DNA of 64,000 nt from assembly GCF_019857225.1 (NCBI RefSeq), contig NZ_JAFJSY010000002.1:124001-188000 (forward strand), given 5' to 3'. The notes beneath the pieces were generated by a model. That model worked only from the letters and a program-made list of their open reading frames with translations. It was not told the DNA's origin and ran no database searches. Position 1 is the stretch's first letter. Every line of letters starts with the position of its first letter. The translations under genes were made by a program, and so were the position numbers. The DNA comes from Streptomyces plumbidurans. GTDB lineage: Bacteria; Actinomycetota; Actinomycetes; Streptomycetales; Streptomycetaceae. Shown here in pieces: positions 36,401 through 44,723 of the stretch.

Positions 36401-37056
36401 TCGAGCGCGGCCGGCGCGTCCCGCAGGCTCTCGCGCCAGAACGGAGCGTCCGCCCGCAGGGCCGCGGGCAGCAGTGTGTCGCGCTCCCAGATCGCGAAGT
36501 CGCCGTACTGCAGGGCGGGTTGGGGCACGGGGGAGGGGGCGCCGCGCAGCGAGGCCAGATAGTCGTCGCTGATCTCGGACAGGACGGCCCGCACGGCGGT
36601 GGCGTCGGCGACGAGGTGGTGGACGGCCAGCGCGAAGACGTGGTCGTCGGCGCCGAGGCAAACCACGAGAAAGCGGATCAGCGGACCGGCGGCCGGGTCG
36701 GTGCCCTCCTCCGCGAACTCGCGCACCAGGTCGATCGCATGGGCGAGCGGCTCCGCGGCAAAACCCACGTCCTCCGCCGTGTCCGTCGCCCCGGCCCAGA
36801 CGAGTGGTGGGTCGGGGGGCGCGGGGTGGACGCGCATCACGGGCTCGCCGTGGTGGTCGACGAAGGTGGTGCGCAGGATCTCGTGCCGTGCCAGCACCGC
36901 GCGAACGGCATGGGCGAGTGCTGCCCGGTCGAGGGGGCCCCGGAGGCGATGGGCCACGCATTCGGTCAGGAACCCGTCCGTGGGACCGTGCTCTCCCGCG
37001 GTCCAGAAGTGCTCTTGGATGGGGGCCAGCGGAATGTAGTCTCGCGAAGAATACAC
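33475..37056 (-). CDS. NRPS: C - degenerate A - carrier - C
   Basis: A 1193-aa nonribosomal peptide synthetase. Condensation domain 1 (about 7-440) has an intact HHLVADA motif at 146-152. Residues ~455-640 look like an adenylation remnant: the stretch YAPGTLYVGS...RWNPLGRLEILDG recalls A7-A8, but the P-loop, YGPTE and A10 lysine are all missing. The carrier domain (~650-715) has LGGYS with Ser683 for phosphopantetheine. A second condensation domain (~755-1185) has HHLVTDE at 892-898. No thioesterase is attached. The protein probably joins two carrier-bound partners, with its own carrier loaded in trans. The GTG start has no clear Shine-Dalgarno. Confidence 0.88.
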   Translation of the reverse strand: MYSSRDYIPLAPIQEHFWTAGEHGPTDGFLTECVAHRLRGPLDRAALAHAVRAVLARHEILRTTFVDHHGEPVMRVHPAPPDPPLVWAGATDTAEDVGFAAEPLAHAIDLVREFAEEGTDPAAGPLIRFLVVCLGADDHVFALAVHHLVADATAVRAVLSEISDDYLASLRGAPSPVPQPALQYGDFAIWERDTLLPAALRADAPFWRESLRDAPAALDLRLDRPRPPVKGTQGRRRAFDFPATVGSALAGFAREQRTTPYAVCLAAFAALVTRSTGDDDLVLGVLAANRSVPEVERLVGQFSNTVPLRIGVAGDPAFAELTARCTRAVVEAVDHARLPLSRIVEVAGANRDPSRTTVVQHLFLPVVDPVGGVAFCGLATSTLEVPRERGRFDTVFEVGTSDDGLRVWVEYDTRLYTDHGITALVEDYARVLTAWLGEPSLPLSALPLTGPPAGAGPSADLAEALGLSDADTLLLHPEAAHADAVRSAAQRVGAHVVTAGPVDAPDFLATMALVPAELFGTYVGRATARTLVTDACVAADDLARWTADGTRQALRLFQPPDGPLLVADCTGVPGAWPVLRGGGGDFQVGGAPGGGTALSPYAPGTLYVGSAATPLTARWNPLGRLEILDGVSFTRHGTAGDVKNDATTTDDPLVSLLCELWAQVLEHPLVHADDDFIELGGYSMVAMRLIAELDETLGVTVRVRTLFENPTPALLATELRRLHPRLDELLALVASAPGDGMDDAAPAPVAAPPPGEDTLIPLLAAQRQLWLAEQANPGTLTHTIPLLLRIDGPLDASALRAAVADVVARQAGLRGTFIEVDGEPVQRIAGHGDFDVPLVDLGGLPGPERDRRAQALEQETAYGGFDITRGPLLRARLVRLAEDRHVLHLLFHHLVTDEVSMTVFMREMSEFYQARAESRPASLAPLTLGFADLVRAEQDTLAGAEGERLRRFWRRKLANAPRPALPTDRARPDRATFTGEFLERRAPLEVAGILGSLARERRTTPFAVFCTAVVALLHHLTGQDDVVVGVPTENRGRRGAELLIGCFLNVLPVRVDCSKDPSFAELLDRVRAELLQAYEHQALPFAEIVDAVRPERLPGTHPVYQVTCELQLADWMPVDLPGCHTSYELISHGTARYDMSFHSLMREDGVSVMLEINTDLWDRETGLARIDQVLALLAQAAKCPDVPLSALAW

Positions 37057-37060
37057 AAGG

Positions 37061-37074
37061 ACACGGTATCGTGT
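37061..37074. promoter_or_regulatory. ACACG-GTAT-CGTGT inverted repeat, possible operator
   Basis: A 5-bp perfect inverted repeat with a 4-nt centre lies 4 bp before the NRPS start codon. Its location in a divergent promoter region suggests an operator for the NRPS gene. Confidence 0.35.
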
Positions 37075-37252
37075 TTTGGGCCCAGGTCAGCGGAGCAGTG
37101 ACCTCCCGAGGTCCTCGGGACAGCTGCCGAGCCGTCCGGGCCGTAGCGTTCATGGCCCCAACTCCCTTGCAGCAGAGGGCACCCACGGCACTCGGCGAAA
37201 CCGTCGCGGAAGCGGAGCGGAGGCTGCTATCGTCTCGCGGTGCCGACAGTTG

Positions 37253-37280
37253 TTGACTCTACGACATGGTGTCGTATTTC
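37253..37280 (+). promoter_or_regulatory. Putative promoter with embedded operator palindrome before the MFS gene
   Basis: TTGACT (37253-37258) and TATTTC (37275-37280) are 16 nt apart. The spacer is filled by the perfect inverted repeat ACGACA-TGG-TGTCGT (37261-37275), which is placed well for a repressor. If transcription starts near 37287 the MFS message would have almost no leader, so either this promoter or the SD-based start may be wrong. Confidence 0.4.
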
Positions 37281-37292
37281 GGAGTGATGCAT

Positions 37293-38612
37293 ATGGGTCC
37301 GCGCGGGGCCGCCGAACAGTCCGTCGCCAACGATCCAAGCGCCCCGGCGAAGCCCAGGTCGGTGCTCTTCCGCAACCGGAACTTCGCGCTGCTGTGGTCC
37401 GGGGAGTCGATCAGCCTGCTCGGCAGCGAGGTCAGCGTCATCGCTCTGCCCTCGCTCGCCGTGCTCGTCTTCGGCGAGGGCGCGCTGGGCGTCGGTGCCC
37501 TGGTGGCACTCCAGTGGATCCCCTACGTGCTGCTGGGACCGCTGATGGGCGTGTTCACCGACCGGCTGCGCCGAAAGCCGCTGATGCAGGTGGCGAACGT
37601 GGCCCGGTTCGTCATCCTGGGCTCCCTGCCGTTGGCCGCCGCCCTGGACCACCTCACCGTGGCGCACCTGTACGCGGCGGCGCTGCTCAAAGGCGTCTTC
37701 GACGTCGTCTTCCAACTCGCCTACCAGGCGTATCTGCCGCAGCTCCTCGCACGTGAGGACCTGATCGACGGCAACGCCAAGACCCAGCTCAGCCGCTCCA
37801 CGGCGCTGGTCCTCGGCCGGTCCTTCGGCGGTGGCCTGGTCAGCTGGCTCGGCGCGGCCCGGGCCATCACCGCCGACGCGGTCTCGTATCTGTTCTCCAG
37901 CCTCGCCCTCGCGTTCGTGCGCCACCAGGAGCCGCAGCCCCGGCCCGCCCAGCGCGGTGTCGCGGCGACCGTGCGGGACCTCAAGGGCGGCATCGCACTC
38001 ACCTTCGGCAACCGCCTGCTGCGCTCCCTGACCCTGATGGCCACCTTCGGCAACATGGCCGTCTCGCTGACTCTCGCGATGATCATCGTTTTCGCCTACG
38101 ACGACCTGGGCTTCTCCGGCGGCCGGATCGGTCTCGCCCTGGGCGTGGGCGCTGTCACCACCGTCGTCGGGGCCGTGCTGTCCCGGCGGATCAACGAGCG
38201 GCTGGGCATGGGACGCACCCTGATCCTGACCCACGTTCTGCTGGGACTGGCGTTCGTGCTGCTGCCGGTCGCGTCCTCGGCCGGCAAGGGCCTCGCCTTC
38301 GTGGTCATCGTCGTGTCCCAGGCCATCTCGTCCTTCACGACACCCGTCGCCAACGTCGGCATCATGACCATGATCCAGAAGGCGACGCCGCCTCAGGCGA
38401 TGGGCCGCGTCGGCGGTGTCTCCCTGCCACTGGTGTGGGGAGCGAACGCCGTGGGCCCGCTCCTGGGCAGCGCGGTCGCGGCGCTGGCCTCGGTGCGGGT
38501 CTCGTTCTTCTTCGCGGCCGTGCTGGCCTGGTGCGCGGTCGTCTGGATTCTCCTCGGCTCGGTGCAGCGGATCACCGACGACGTCCCGGAGGAACTCCGC
38601 GTGCCCGCATAG
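37293..38612 (+). CDS. MFS efflux transporter of the cluster
   Basis: A 439-aa major facilitator, related to macrolide/enterobactin-type exporters (MFS_3). About twelve helices are visible, and the loop-2/3 motif is MGVFTDRLRRKPL. It most likely exports the cluster product and so adds to resistance. The ATG chosen (MGPRGAAEQ) has GGAG 8 nt upstream; an ATG nine codons earlier is possible. It is divergent from the C-A*-T-C gene and runs toward the A-T gene on the same strand. Confidence 0.87.
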   Translation: MGPRGAAEQSVANDPSAPAKPRSVLFRNRNFALLWSGESISLLGSEVSVIALPSLAVLVFGEGALGVGALVALQWIPYVLLGPLMGVFTDRLRRKPLMQVANVARFVILGSLPLAAALDHLTVAHLYAAALLKGVFDVVFQLAYQAYLPQLLAREDLIDGNAKTQLSRSTALVLGRSFGGGLVSWLGAARAITADAVSYLFSSLALAFVRHQEPQPRPAQRGVAATVRDLKGGIALTFGNRLLRSLTLMATFGNMAVSLTLAMIIVFAYDDLGFSGGRIGLALGVGAVTTVVGAVLSRRINERLGMGRTLILTHVLLGLAFVLLPVASSAGKGLAFVVIVVSQAISSFTTPVANVGIMTMIQKATPPQAMGRVGGVSLPLVWGANAVGPLLGSAVAALASVRVSFFFAAVLAWCAVVWILLGSVQRITDDVPEELRVPA

Positions 38613-38708
38613 GACCCGTCATCCACCTTCCCGAGCCGGCGGTCCGGGCCGTCCGTGGAACGGCCGGAGCCGGGCGACGGACGACGATCGACCGGAGGAA
38701 CACGTTCC

Positions 38709-40595
38709 ATGGGCATCCCCGAAGACGCCACGTTGCCGGAAATCGTCCAGAACCATGCCCGGACCAGGCCCGACGCCCTGGCGATCGAGCGCGGTCCGGT
38801 ACGCCTGACGTACGGGGAGCTCAACCGGGAGGCGAACCGGCTGGCACGGGCCCTGGCCGCCCGGGGGGTGGGCCGGGGCGCGGTGGTCGGCATCCACCTG
38901 GGGCGGTCCATCGAATGGGTGGTCGCCATGCTGGCGACGCTCAAGGCGGGCGCGGTCGTCATGACGCTGGACCCCAAGGCGCCGGCGGAGCGGGCGCTGC
39001 GCGCGGTACGCGCCGCCGAGGCCGCCGCCGTCGTCACGGATCCCAACGGCGAGCCGGCGGCGTCGGCGTACTCGGTGCCGGTGGTCGTGGTGGGCGACGG
39101 CGGCCGGAAGACCGCGGCGGAACAGGAGTCCCGGGACACGGCCCTTCCGGGCCGGCCCGAGGACGCCGATCCGGACATCCCCTTCTTCCCCGACGACCTC
39201 GCCTACGCGGTCCACACCTCCGGCTCGTCCGGCAAACCCAAGATCGTGCTCGCCCAGCACCGCTGGCTCACCGGGGGCGCCTCGCCGGGCTCCGCGCTCA
39301 ACCGCACCACGTCGGCGGACCGGGGCGCCTGGCTAGGACCGGCCGGCGCCGGCATAGCCATCCACGAGGTGTGCGGGCTGCTGTGGCGGGGCGCCAGCAT
39401 CCACGTCGCGGAACAGGACGTGATCACCTCGCCCCCGGCCCTTCGCGACTGGCTGATCGCAAACCGGATCACCCAGGCGTTCGTGATCACGCCGCTCGGG
39501 GAGATGCTCCAGGCGCTGCCCTGGCCCGAGGACTGCACTCTGCGCCTGATGACGCTCGGCGGCGCCAAGCTCAACCGGTGGGCGCCGGCGGACCTGCCCT
39601 TCGAGGTCGCCGTCTCCTACGGCTCGCTGGAGGCGTTCCAGATAGCGAACACACTGCACCCGTGGGAAGCGCGGTGCACGCCCGCCACGGCCACCGCCGC
39701 GGACCGTGCGGCGCCGCCCCCCGTCGGGCGGCCGCTGCCCGACGTACGGGTCCATGTCCTGGAGGACGACCTGACGGAGGTGTCCGCCGGAGCGCTGGGC
39801 GAACTGTGGATCGACTCGCCCGCGCTCTGCCTCGGCTACCTCGGGGACCCCGCCCTGACCGCCTCCCGCTTGCGCCCCAACCCCTTCGGCGCACCGGGCA
39901 GTCGTCTGTACCGGTCGGGGGACGCCGGCCGGTACCGGCAGGACGGGGTGCTCGAACACCACGGGCGCATCGACGACGTCGTCAAGATCCGCGGCCACCG
40001 GGTGGAACCGGGTGAGGTCGAGTGGGTGCTCGGCAGCCACCCGAAGGTCGCGCAGGTGTGCGTCGTCACCGTGCAGGACGGCGACCGGTCGCAGCTCGTG
40101 GCCTGCTACGTCACCGGGGAACCGCCGACCGCGAACGCGTCCCTGGCCGTCGAGCTGCGCGCCCATGTCGCGCGGAGACTGCCGGACTTCATGGTTCCGG
40201 TCGCCTATGTGCGGATGGACCGGCTGCCGATGAACACCTCGGACAAGGTCGACCGGCTCTCCCTGCCGCCGGCCGACTGGCGGGAGTGGCGGCCGGTCCA
40301 GCCCTACCGGGAGCCCCGGGGCGACGCGGAGGTCCGCCTCGCGAAGCTGTTCTCCGAGTTGCTCTCGGTCGAGCGGGTCGGGGCCGACGACAACTTCTTC
40401 GAGCTCGGCGGCGACTCGCTCCTTGCCGCGCGGTTGCGCTCGGCCGTCGAGGAGGCGTTCGGCATCCCGCTCGCCCTGTCGACCGTGATGACCGCCGGGA
40501 CGCCGGGCGAGCTGGCCGGGCATCTGGCGACCGCGAGCCGGGAGCCGGCCGGCTTCGAGACGCTGCCACCGATCGTTCCGCGCGACCGTTCCTGA
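38709..40595 (+). CDS. NRPS A-T didomain with atypical substrate pocket
   Basis: A 628-aa adenylation-carrier protein. A3 appears as HTSGSSGKPK (169-178), A8 as HHGRIDDVVKIRGHRVEPGE, the A10 lysine is K513 (SDKVDR), and the carrier serine is Ser570 in FFELGGDS. The A5 region reads YGSLE in place of YGPTE. The position equal to Asp235 of GrsA, which holds the alpha-amino group, appears to be Gly215 (AGIAIHEVC). The substrate may therefore be an aryl, hydroxy or other acid without an alpha-amine. It heads an operon with P450, methyltransferase and thioesterase genes, as in cassettes that modify a carrier-bound acid. Confidence 0.87.
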   Translation: MGIPEDATLPEIVQNHARTRPDALAIERGPVRLTYGELNREANRLARALAARGVGRGAVVGIHLGRSIEWVVAMLATLKAGAVVMTLDPKAPAERALRAVRAAEAAAVVTDPNGEPAASAYSVPVVVVGDGGRKTAAEQESRDTALPGRPEDADPDIPFFPDDLAYAVHTSGSSGKPKIVLAQHRWLTGGASPGSALNRTTSADRGAWLGPAGAGIAIHEVCGLLWRGASIHVAEQDVITSPPALRDWLIANRITQAFVITPLGEMLQALPWPEDCTLRLMTLGGAKLNRWAPADLPFEVAVSYGSLEAFQIANTLHPWEARCTPATATAADRAAPPPVGRPLPDVRVHVLEDDLTEVSAGALGELWIDSPALCLGYLGDPALTASRLRPNPFGAPGSRLYRSGDAGRYRQDGVLEHHGRIDDVVKIRGHRVEPGEVEWVLGSHPKVAQVCVVTVQDGDRSQLVACYVTGEPPTANASLAVELRAHVARRLPDFMVPVAYVRMDRLPMNTSDKVDRLSLPPADWREWRPVQPYREPRGDAEVRLAKLFSELLSVERVGADDNFFELGGDSLLAARLRSAVEEAFGIPLALSTVMTAGTPGELAGHLATASREPAGFETLPPIVPRDRS

Positions 40596-40623
40596 CCGCG
40601 TGCCACGGCGAGGGGGAGAGAAC

Positions 40624-41850
40624 ATGACGACACCACCGCAGGACGTCATCACACGGCTCACCGAGGCGTTCGACTTCCACGACCCGGAGTACACACCTCA
40701 GACGGCCGAGGACGTCAACGCGGCACTCCGGGAGAAGACACCGGTGGCGTACTCGCCGGCCCACGGCGGTATGTGGGTGCTCTCCCGCTACGAGCACGTG
40801 AGGGAGGCACTCAGGGACCACGAGACCTTCAGCTCCGGATCCGGCGTGCACTTTCCGCGCGCCGCGGGCATGCCGAAGTTCTCCCCCATCGACTACGACC
40901 CGCCCGAGCACGGAGCGATCCGCAGGCTGATGGCGCCACCGGTGGACCGGGAAGCGGTGGGCCGCCTGGAGCCGGCGGTCGCCCGGCTGGCCACGGACCT
41001 GGTGGCGCCGATCGTCCGCCGGGGCCACGGCGACCTCGTCGCGGAGCTGTCCCGGCCGTTCGCCATCGGCACCCTCGCGCTGGCCATCGGCCTGTCGGAG
41101 AAGGCACAGCAGGAGGTCCGCGAACTGACCGCCACCATGTGGCGTCGCATGGCGAAGGACGGGGACTCGTCGGCCTTCTGGCCCGCCTACCGCGACCTGC
41201 TGTCCGGGGAGATCGAGCGGGCACGGCGGGAGCCGGGGGACTACTACCTGTCGTGGCTCGTGAGGGCGCGGATCGACGGCGAGCCGGTCTCCGACGAACT
41301 GCTGTACTCCGTCATCGTCTCGTACTGCGTCGCCGGCCACGACAACACCATGAACACGATCAGCCGCATCCTGTGGCACCTGGCGGGCGACCCGGCGCTG
41401 CAACGACGCATCAAGGCTGAACCCGGCCTCGCGGCCCAGGTCGCGGAGGAGACGCTGCGCAGATGGTGCCCGACCGACCGGTTCACCCGCGTCACCACAC
41501 GCGACGTCACCATCGACGGTGTCACCATCCCGAAGGGATCCCGGGTGGTCCTGCTCTTCGACGCCGCGAACCGCGACCCCGACACGTTCCCCGACCCGGA
41601 CGCCTTCCGCCCCGACCGCGACGACGCCCACCGGCACCTGAGCTTCGGCAACGGCCTGCACCACTGCCTCGGAGCGCGGCTGGCGCGCGCCGAGTTCAAG
41701 GCCGTCCTCGGCGAACTCGCCCGGCATCCCGAGTACCGGCTGACCGAAGAGCCCCGGCTCTCCTTCGAGAACGGGCGGCACATCATGTTCGACCGCATCC
41801 CGGTCCGCTTCGAGCCATCCGGGACGACGGCCGGGAAGGCGGGGGACTGA
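40624..41850 (+). CDS. Cytochrome P450 (operon with A-T)
   Basis: A 408-aa P450. The haem-ligand loop is FGNGLHHCLG with Cys348, the I-helix is AGHDNT (237-242) in place of AGxDTT, and the K-helix EETLR is at 275-279. It is placed directly after the A-T gene and 3 bp before the methyltransferase, so the most likely substrate is the acid tethered on the A-T carrier (inference). Oxygen insertion, such as hydroxylation before O-methylation, would fit. Asn in place of the first I-helix Thr is somewhat unusual; the proton-relay Thr242 is kept. Confidence 0.9.
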   Translation: MTTPPQDVITRLTEAFDFHDPEYTPQTAEDVNAALREKTPVAYSPAHGGMWVLSRYEHVREALRDHETFSSGSGVHFPRAAGMPKFSPIDYDPPEHGAIRRLMAPPVDREAVGRLEPAVARLATDLVAPIVRRGHGDLVAELSRPFAIGTLALAIGLSEKAQQEVRELTATMWRRMAKDGDSSAFWPAYRDLLSGEIERARREPGDYYLSWLVRARIDGEPVSDELLYSVIVSYCVAGHDNTMNTISRILWHLAGDPALQRRIKAEPGLAAQVAEETLRRWCPTDRFTRVTTRDVTIDGVTIPKGSRVVLLFDAANRDPDTFPDPDAFRPDRDDAHRHLSFGNGLHHCLGARLARAEFKAVLGELARHPEYRLTEEPRLSFENGRHIMFDRIPVRFEPSGTTAGKAGD

Positions 41851-41853
41851 GCC

Positions 41854-42894
41854 GTGGAGGACCGTTCGACCGGGGTGCCGGACACCGGCGCCCCTTCACC
41901 GGAACCGCTGGTCACGCTGGCGGCCGGGCTGTGGCGCTCGCAGACCCTCGTGGCGGCCGAAGCCCTCGGCCTGTTCACCTTCCTCCACCAGGAGGAAGGG
42001 GCGACCCTGCAGGAGACGGCCAAGGGGCTCGGCATCCCCGAGCGGCCGGCGGAGATGCTGCTGACCGCGTCGGCCGCCCTGGGGCTGCTGCGCAAGGACG
42101 GTGAACGCTACGTCAACAGCCCCGTGTCCGACGCGTATCTGGTACGCGGCAGGCCGTACTACTTCGGCGACTACATCCGCATGCTGCAGGAGTACGTCTA
42201 CCCCGGATGGATGCGGATCACCGAGGCCGTCCGGACCGACCGGCCCACCAGGCCGACCCCGGAACCGGGCAAGGGCATCTTCGACGGGGACAACCGCCCG
42301 GCCCTCTTCTGGGACGGGCTCTACCCGGTGTCGGCGCTCACCGCCCAGGCCCTGGCCAGGGCCGTCGATCTGGACGGCGCCAGGCTGCTGGACGTCGGCG
42401 GTGGCGGCGGCGCCTTCACTGTCGAGCTGTGCCGCCACCACCCGCGGCTGAGGGCCACCGTCTTCGACCTGCCGCACGTGTGCGCCCTCACGGCAGGCCG
42501 GATCGCCGAGGCAGGCCTGGCGGACCGGATCGCGGTGCACCCCGGCGACTTCTTTGCCCCGCAGGACCTGCCCGAGGGCCACGACACGATCCTGCTTTCC
42601 ATGATCTTGCACGACTGGGACGAGACACAGGGCCGTGAGCTGCTGGCCAAGTGCTTCAGAGCGCTGCCTGCCGGCGGAAGGATCGTGATCAGCGAACTGC
42701 TCGTCGACGACGACAAGGCGGGACCGCCGGACGCCGCCCTGATGAGTCTGAACATGCTGGTCGGCACCCCTGGACGCAACTACACGGCCGCGGAGTACAC
42801 CCACTGGCTGCGCGCTGCCGGCTTCCGGGACGTACACACCGTGCGATTTTGGGCACCCGCGGCGAACGGCGCCGTGGTCGCCCACAAGCCGTGA
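41854..42894 (+). CDS. SAM-dependent O-methyltransferase (acetylserotonin/phenolic type)
   Basis: A 346-aa class I methyltransferase. An N-terminal winged-helix dimerisation domain (about 1-110) is followed by the SAM-binding loop DVGGGGGAFTVEL near residue 180. The catalytic-base region ILHDWDETQG near residue 250 is typical of the plant COMT-like family that methylates phenols or other hydroxyls. It starts with GTG 3 bp after the P450 stop. It probably methylates the hydroxyl made by that P450. Azinomycin biosynthesis also uses a P450 plus an O-methyltransferase on its aromatic acid, but the likeness is only at family level. Confidence 0.88.
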   Translation: MEDRSTGVPDTGAPSPEPLVTLAAGLWRSQTLVAAEALGLFTFLHQEEGATLQETAKGLGIPERPAEMLLTASAALGLLRKDGERYVNSPVSDAYLVRGRPYYFGDYIRMLQEYVYPGWMRITEAVRTDRPTRPTPEPGKGIFDGDNRPALFWDGLYPVSALTAQALARAVDLDGARLLDVGGGGGAFTVELCRHHPRLRATVFDLPHVCALTAGRIAEAGLADRIAVHPGDFFAPQDLPEGHDTILLSMILHDWDETQGRELLAKCFRALPAGGRIVISELLVDDDKAGPPDAALMSLNMLVGTPGRNYTAAEYTHWLRAAGFRDVHTVRFWAPAANGAVVAHKP

Positions 42895-42914
42895 CACGAG
42901 GGAGGGCGACGTCT

Positions 42915-43646
42915 GTGACGACCCGGAGGAAGTGGCTGCTCAGGGAGCCCGCGCCGGACGCGTTGTACCGTCTGTTCTGCCTTCCCTACTCCGGCTGCGG
43001 CGCCTCGATGTTCCGCGAGTGGCCCGAGCGGATCGGTCCGGTGGAGGTCCTGCCGGTGCAGCTTCCCTGGCGCGAGAACCGGATGCGCGATCCTCACTTC
43101 CAGACCTACGAGCGGCTGGCCACCGACCTCGTGGACGCGCTGGCCGGCCATCTCGACCGTCCCTACGCCGTGTTCGGGCACTGCGGTGGCGCGTTGCCGG
43201 CCTTCGAGACCGTGCTGCGGATCGACGGCCGCGGGCTGCGCCCGCCTGCCCGCTGCTTCGTCTCCTCGCAGGTCGCCCCGCAGGACGGTCCCTACGGCCG
43301 GTTCCTCGGGATGACGGGCGAGGAACTGCGGGCCGAGCTGAAGGGCCTGCTCGCGGAACTCGGCTCCGCCGCCCCCGCGCCCGACATGCTCGACCTGCTC
43401 CTCGAGATCCTGCAGGCCGATCTGGACGCGAACCGCGCGTACCGCAGGGAGCGGCCGGTGCGGGTGTCCAGCCCGATCACCGTCATCGGGTGGGACGAGG
43501 ACACCGAGGTCCCGCACGGCCTCATGACCGGCTGGAGCGCGTGGGGCGAGGCCCGCAAGCACGTGCTGTCCGGGACGCACTACACCTTCCTGCACCTGCC
43601 GGACGCCCTGCGGGACCTGCTGATCGCGGACATCACCGAAGCCTGA
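42915..43646 (+). CDS. Type II thioesterase with Cys nucleophile (GHCGG)
   Basis: A 243-aa alpha/beta-hydrolase of the NRPS/PKS type II thioesterase family. The N-terminus LFCLPYSGCGASMF matches family members. The nucleophile elbow reads FGHCGGA, so Cys90 replaces the usual serine. The Asp and His of the triad appear as IGWDEDTE and SGTHYTFL. Type II thioesterases clear misloaded carriers or release modified aminoacyl groups. It ends the A-T/P450/methyltransferase operon, so it may free the finished acid from the A-T carrier. The GTG is chosen because GGGAGGG lies ~10 nt before it. Confidence 0.85.
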   Translation: MTTRRKWLLREPAPDALYRLFCLPYSGCGASMFREWPERIGPVEVLPVQLPWRENRMRDPHFQTYERLATDLVDALAGHLDRPYAVFGHCGGALPAFETVLRIDGRGLRPPARCFVSSQVAPQDGPYGRFLGMTGEELRAELKGLLAELGSAAPAPDMLDLLLEILQADLDANRAYRRERPVRVSSPITVIGWDEDTEVPHGLMTGWSAWGEARKHVLSGTHYTFLHLPDALRDLLIADITEA

Positions 43647-43691
43647 CCCTGGTGCGTCGACGGGGGCGGTCGGGACGGGTGTCGCGATGTG

Positions 43692-44723
43692 TCAGCGGAA
43701 GCTGGTCAGGCCGGTGGCCGCCGGGTGTGGTGTCGCCCTGGCCCAGAGCACGGCGGGGGCACCCGTGCGGGCCGCCTCCACCGACGCCAGCCGGTAGGCG
43801 GTGGCCGCGGTGGAGTGCGCCAGCATCCCGCGCACACCGTGGAGTTGCAGTGCCTTCCGGGTGCACAGCAGGGCGTGCTCCGCGGCGACGGCCAGCAGGC
43901 GTGCGGCGTCGGCCGGGTTCCCCCGCCCCTGGTCGCGGTGCCAGGCGACCTCGTGCAGCAGCAGACGCCAGCCGTCCGCCTCCCCGACGAGCCGGGCCAG
44001 ACCGTGTGACACGGTCTGCAGGTTCACCAGCGGACTGCCGTACTGAACCCGGCGGTTGACGTGCGAGCGGGCGACAGCGAGCGCCCGGTCGGCGAGGCCG
44101 AGGAGGACCGCCGCCTGACGGACCCGGGCCGCGTCCAGCGCCCGGCTCCACCGCTCGGCGGGCAGGTCGAGGGCCTCGGCCCGGGCGCCGCTGAAGCGCA
44201 ACCGCACGGTGGGCAGCCTCAGCAGGGAGCCGGTCTCGACGGCGCAGGTGGTGGGGTCCGGGGTCACCACGTACGGGCGGGTGGTGCCGTCGTGCGCCGT
44301 GGCGCGGGCGACCACGAGACCGAAGTCCCCGACCGGCAGGTGCTCGCTGTCGCCCCAGAGCCGGCCCTCCGCGTCGACCCGCAGCCCGGTGTCGGTGTGC
44401 ACACCGGCGGTCGCGGCGTGCCGCTGCCCCTTGAGCACCTCTTCGAGGAGGGGTTCCGCAACGCCCGTCTCCTCCAGCAGTTCGAGGACGAGCACCGTCT
44501 CGCGGTAGGCGCCGAGCGGCTCGAGCCCGTGACCGAGCCGGGCGTTGACCATGATGTCGGCACTCAGCCCCAGTCCGAGGCCGCCCAGGGACTGCGGAGC
44601 ACCGAGTCCGGGAACCCCGAGCGCGGCGAGTTCGGCGTACACGTCGCCCGTCCTCGTCAGCGCGGTGTCCACGGCTTCGGCGAGCCGGGCCTGGAGCGGG
44701 TCGATGCGCAGATCCATGCTCAT
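43692..44723 (-). CDS. Acyl-CoA dehydrogenase-like subunit, second of pair
   Basis: A 343-aa protein of the acyl-CoA dehydrogenase superfamily, shorter than the usual ~380. The C-terminal four-helix domain is clear: RVQYGSPLVNLQTVSHGLARL and ALQLHGVRGMLAHS. The N-terminal and beta-barrel parts are more divergent. It starts by a 4-nt ATGA overlap with the longer dehydrogenase gene. In actinobacteria such adjacent pairs form alpha2beta2 enzymes in which only one subunit is fully catalytic. The pair may desaturate an acyl or aminoacyl group for the cluster product (inference). Confidence 0.82.
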   Translation of the reverse strand: MSMDLRIDPLQARLAEAVDTALTRTGDVYAELAALGVPGLGAPQSLGGLGLGLSADIMVNARLGHGLEPLGAYRETVLVLELLEETGVAEPLLEEVLKGQRHAATAGVHTDTGLRVDAEGRLWGDSEHLPVGDFGLVVARATAHDGTTRPYVVTPDPTTCAVETGSLLRLPTVRLRFSGARAEALDLPAERWSRALDAARVRQAAVLLGLADRALAVARSHVNRRVQYGSPLVNLQTVSHGLARLVGEADGWRLLLHEVAWHRDQGRGNPADAARLLAVAAEHALLCTRKALQLHGVRGMLAHSTAATAYRLASVEAARTGAPAVLWARATPHPAATGLTSFR

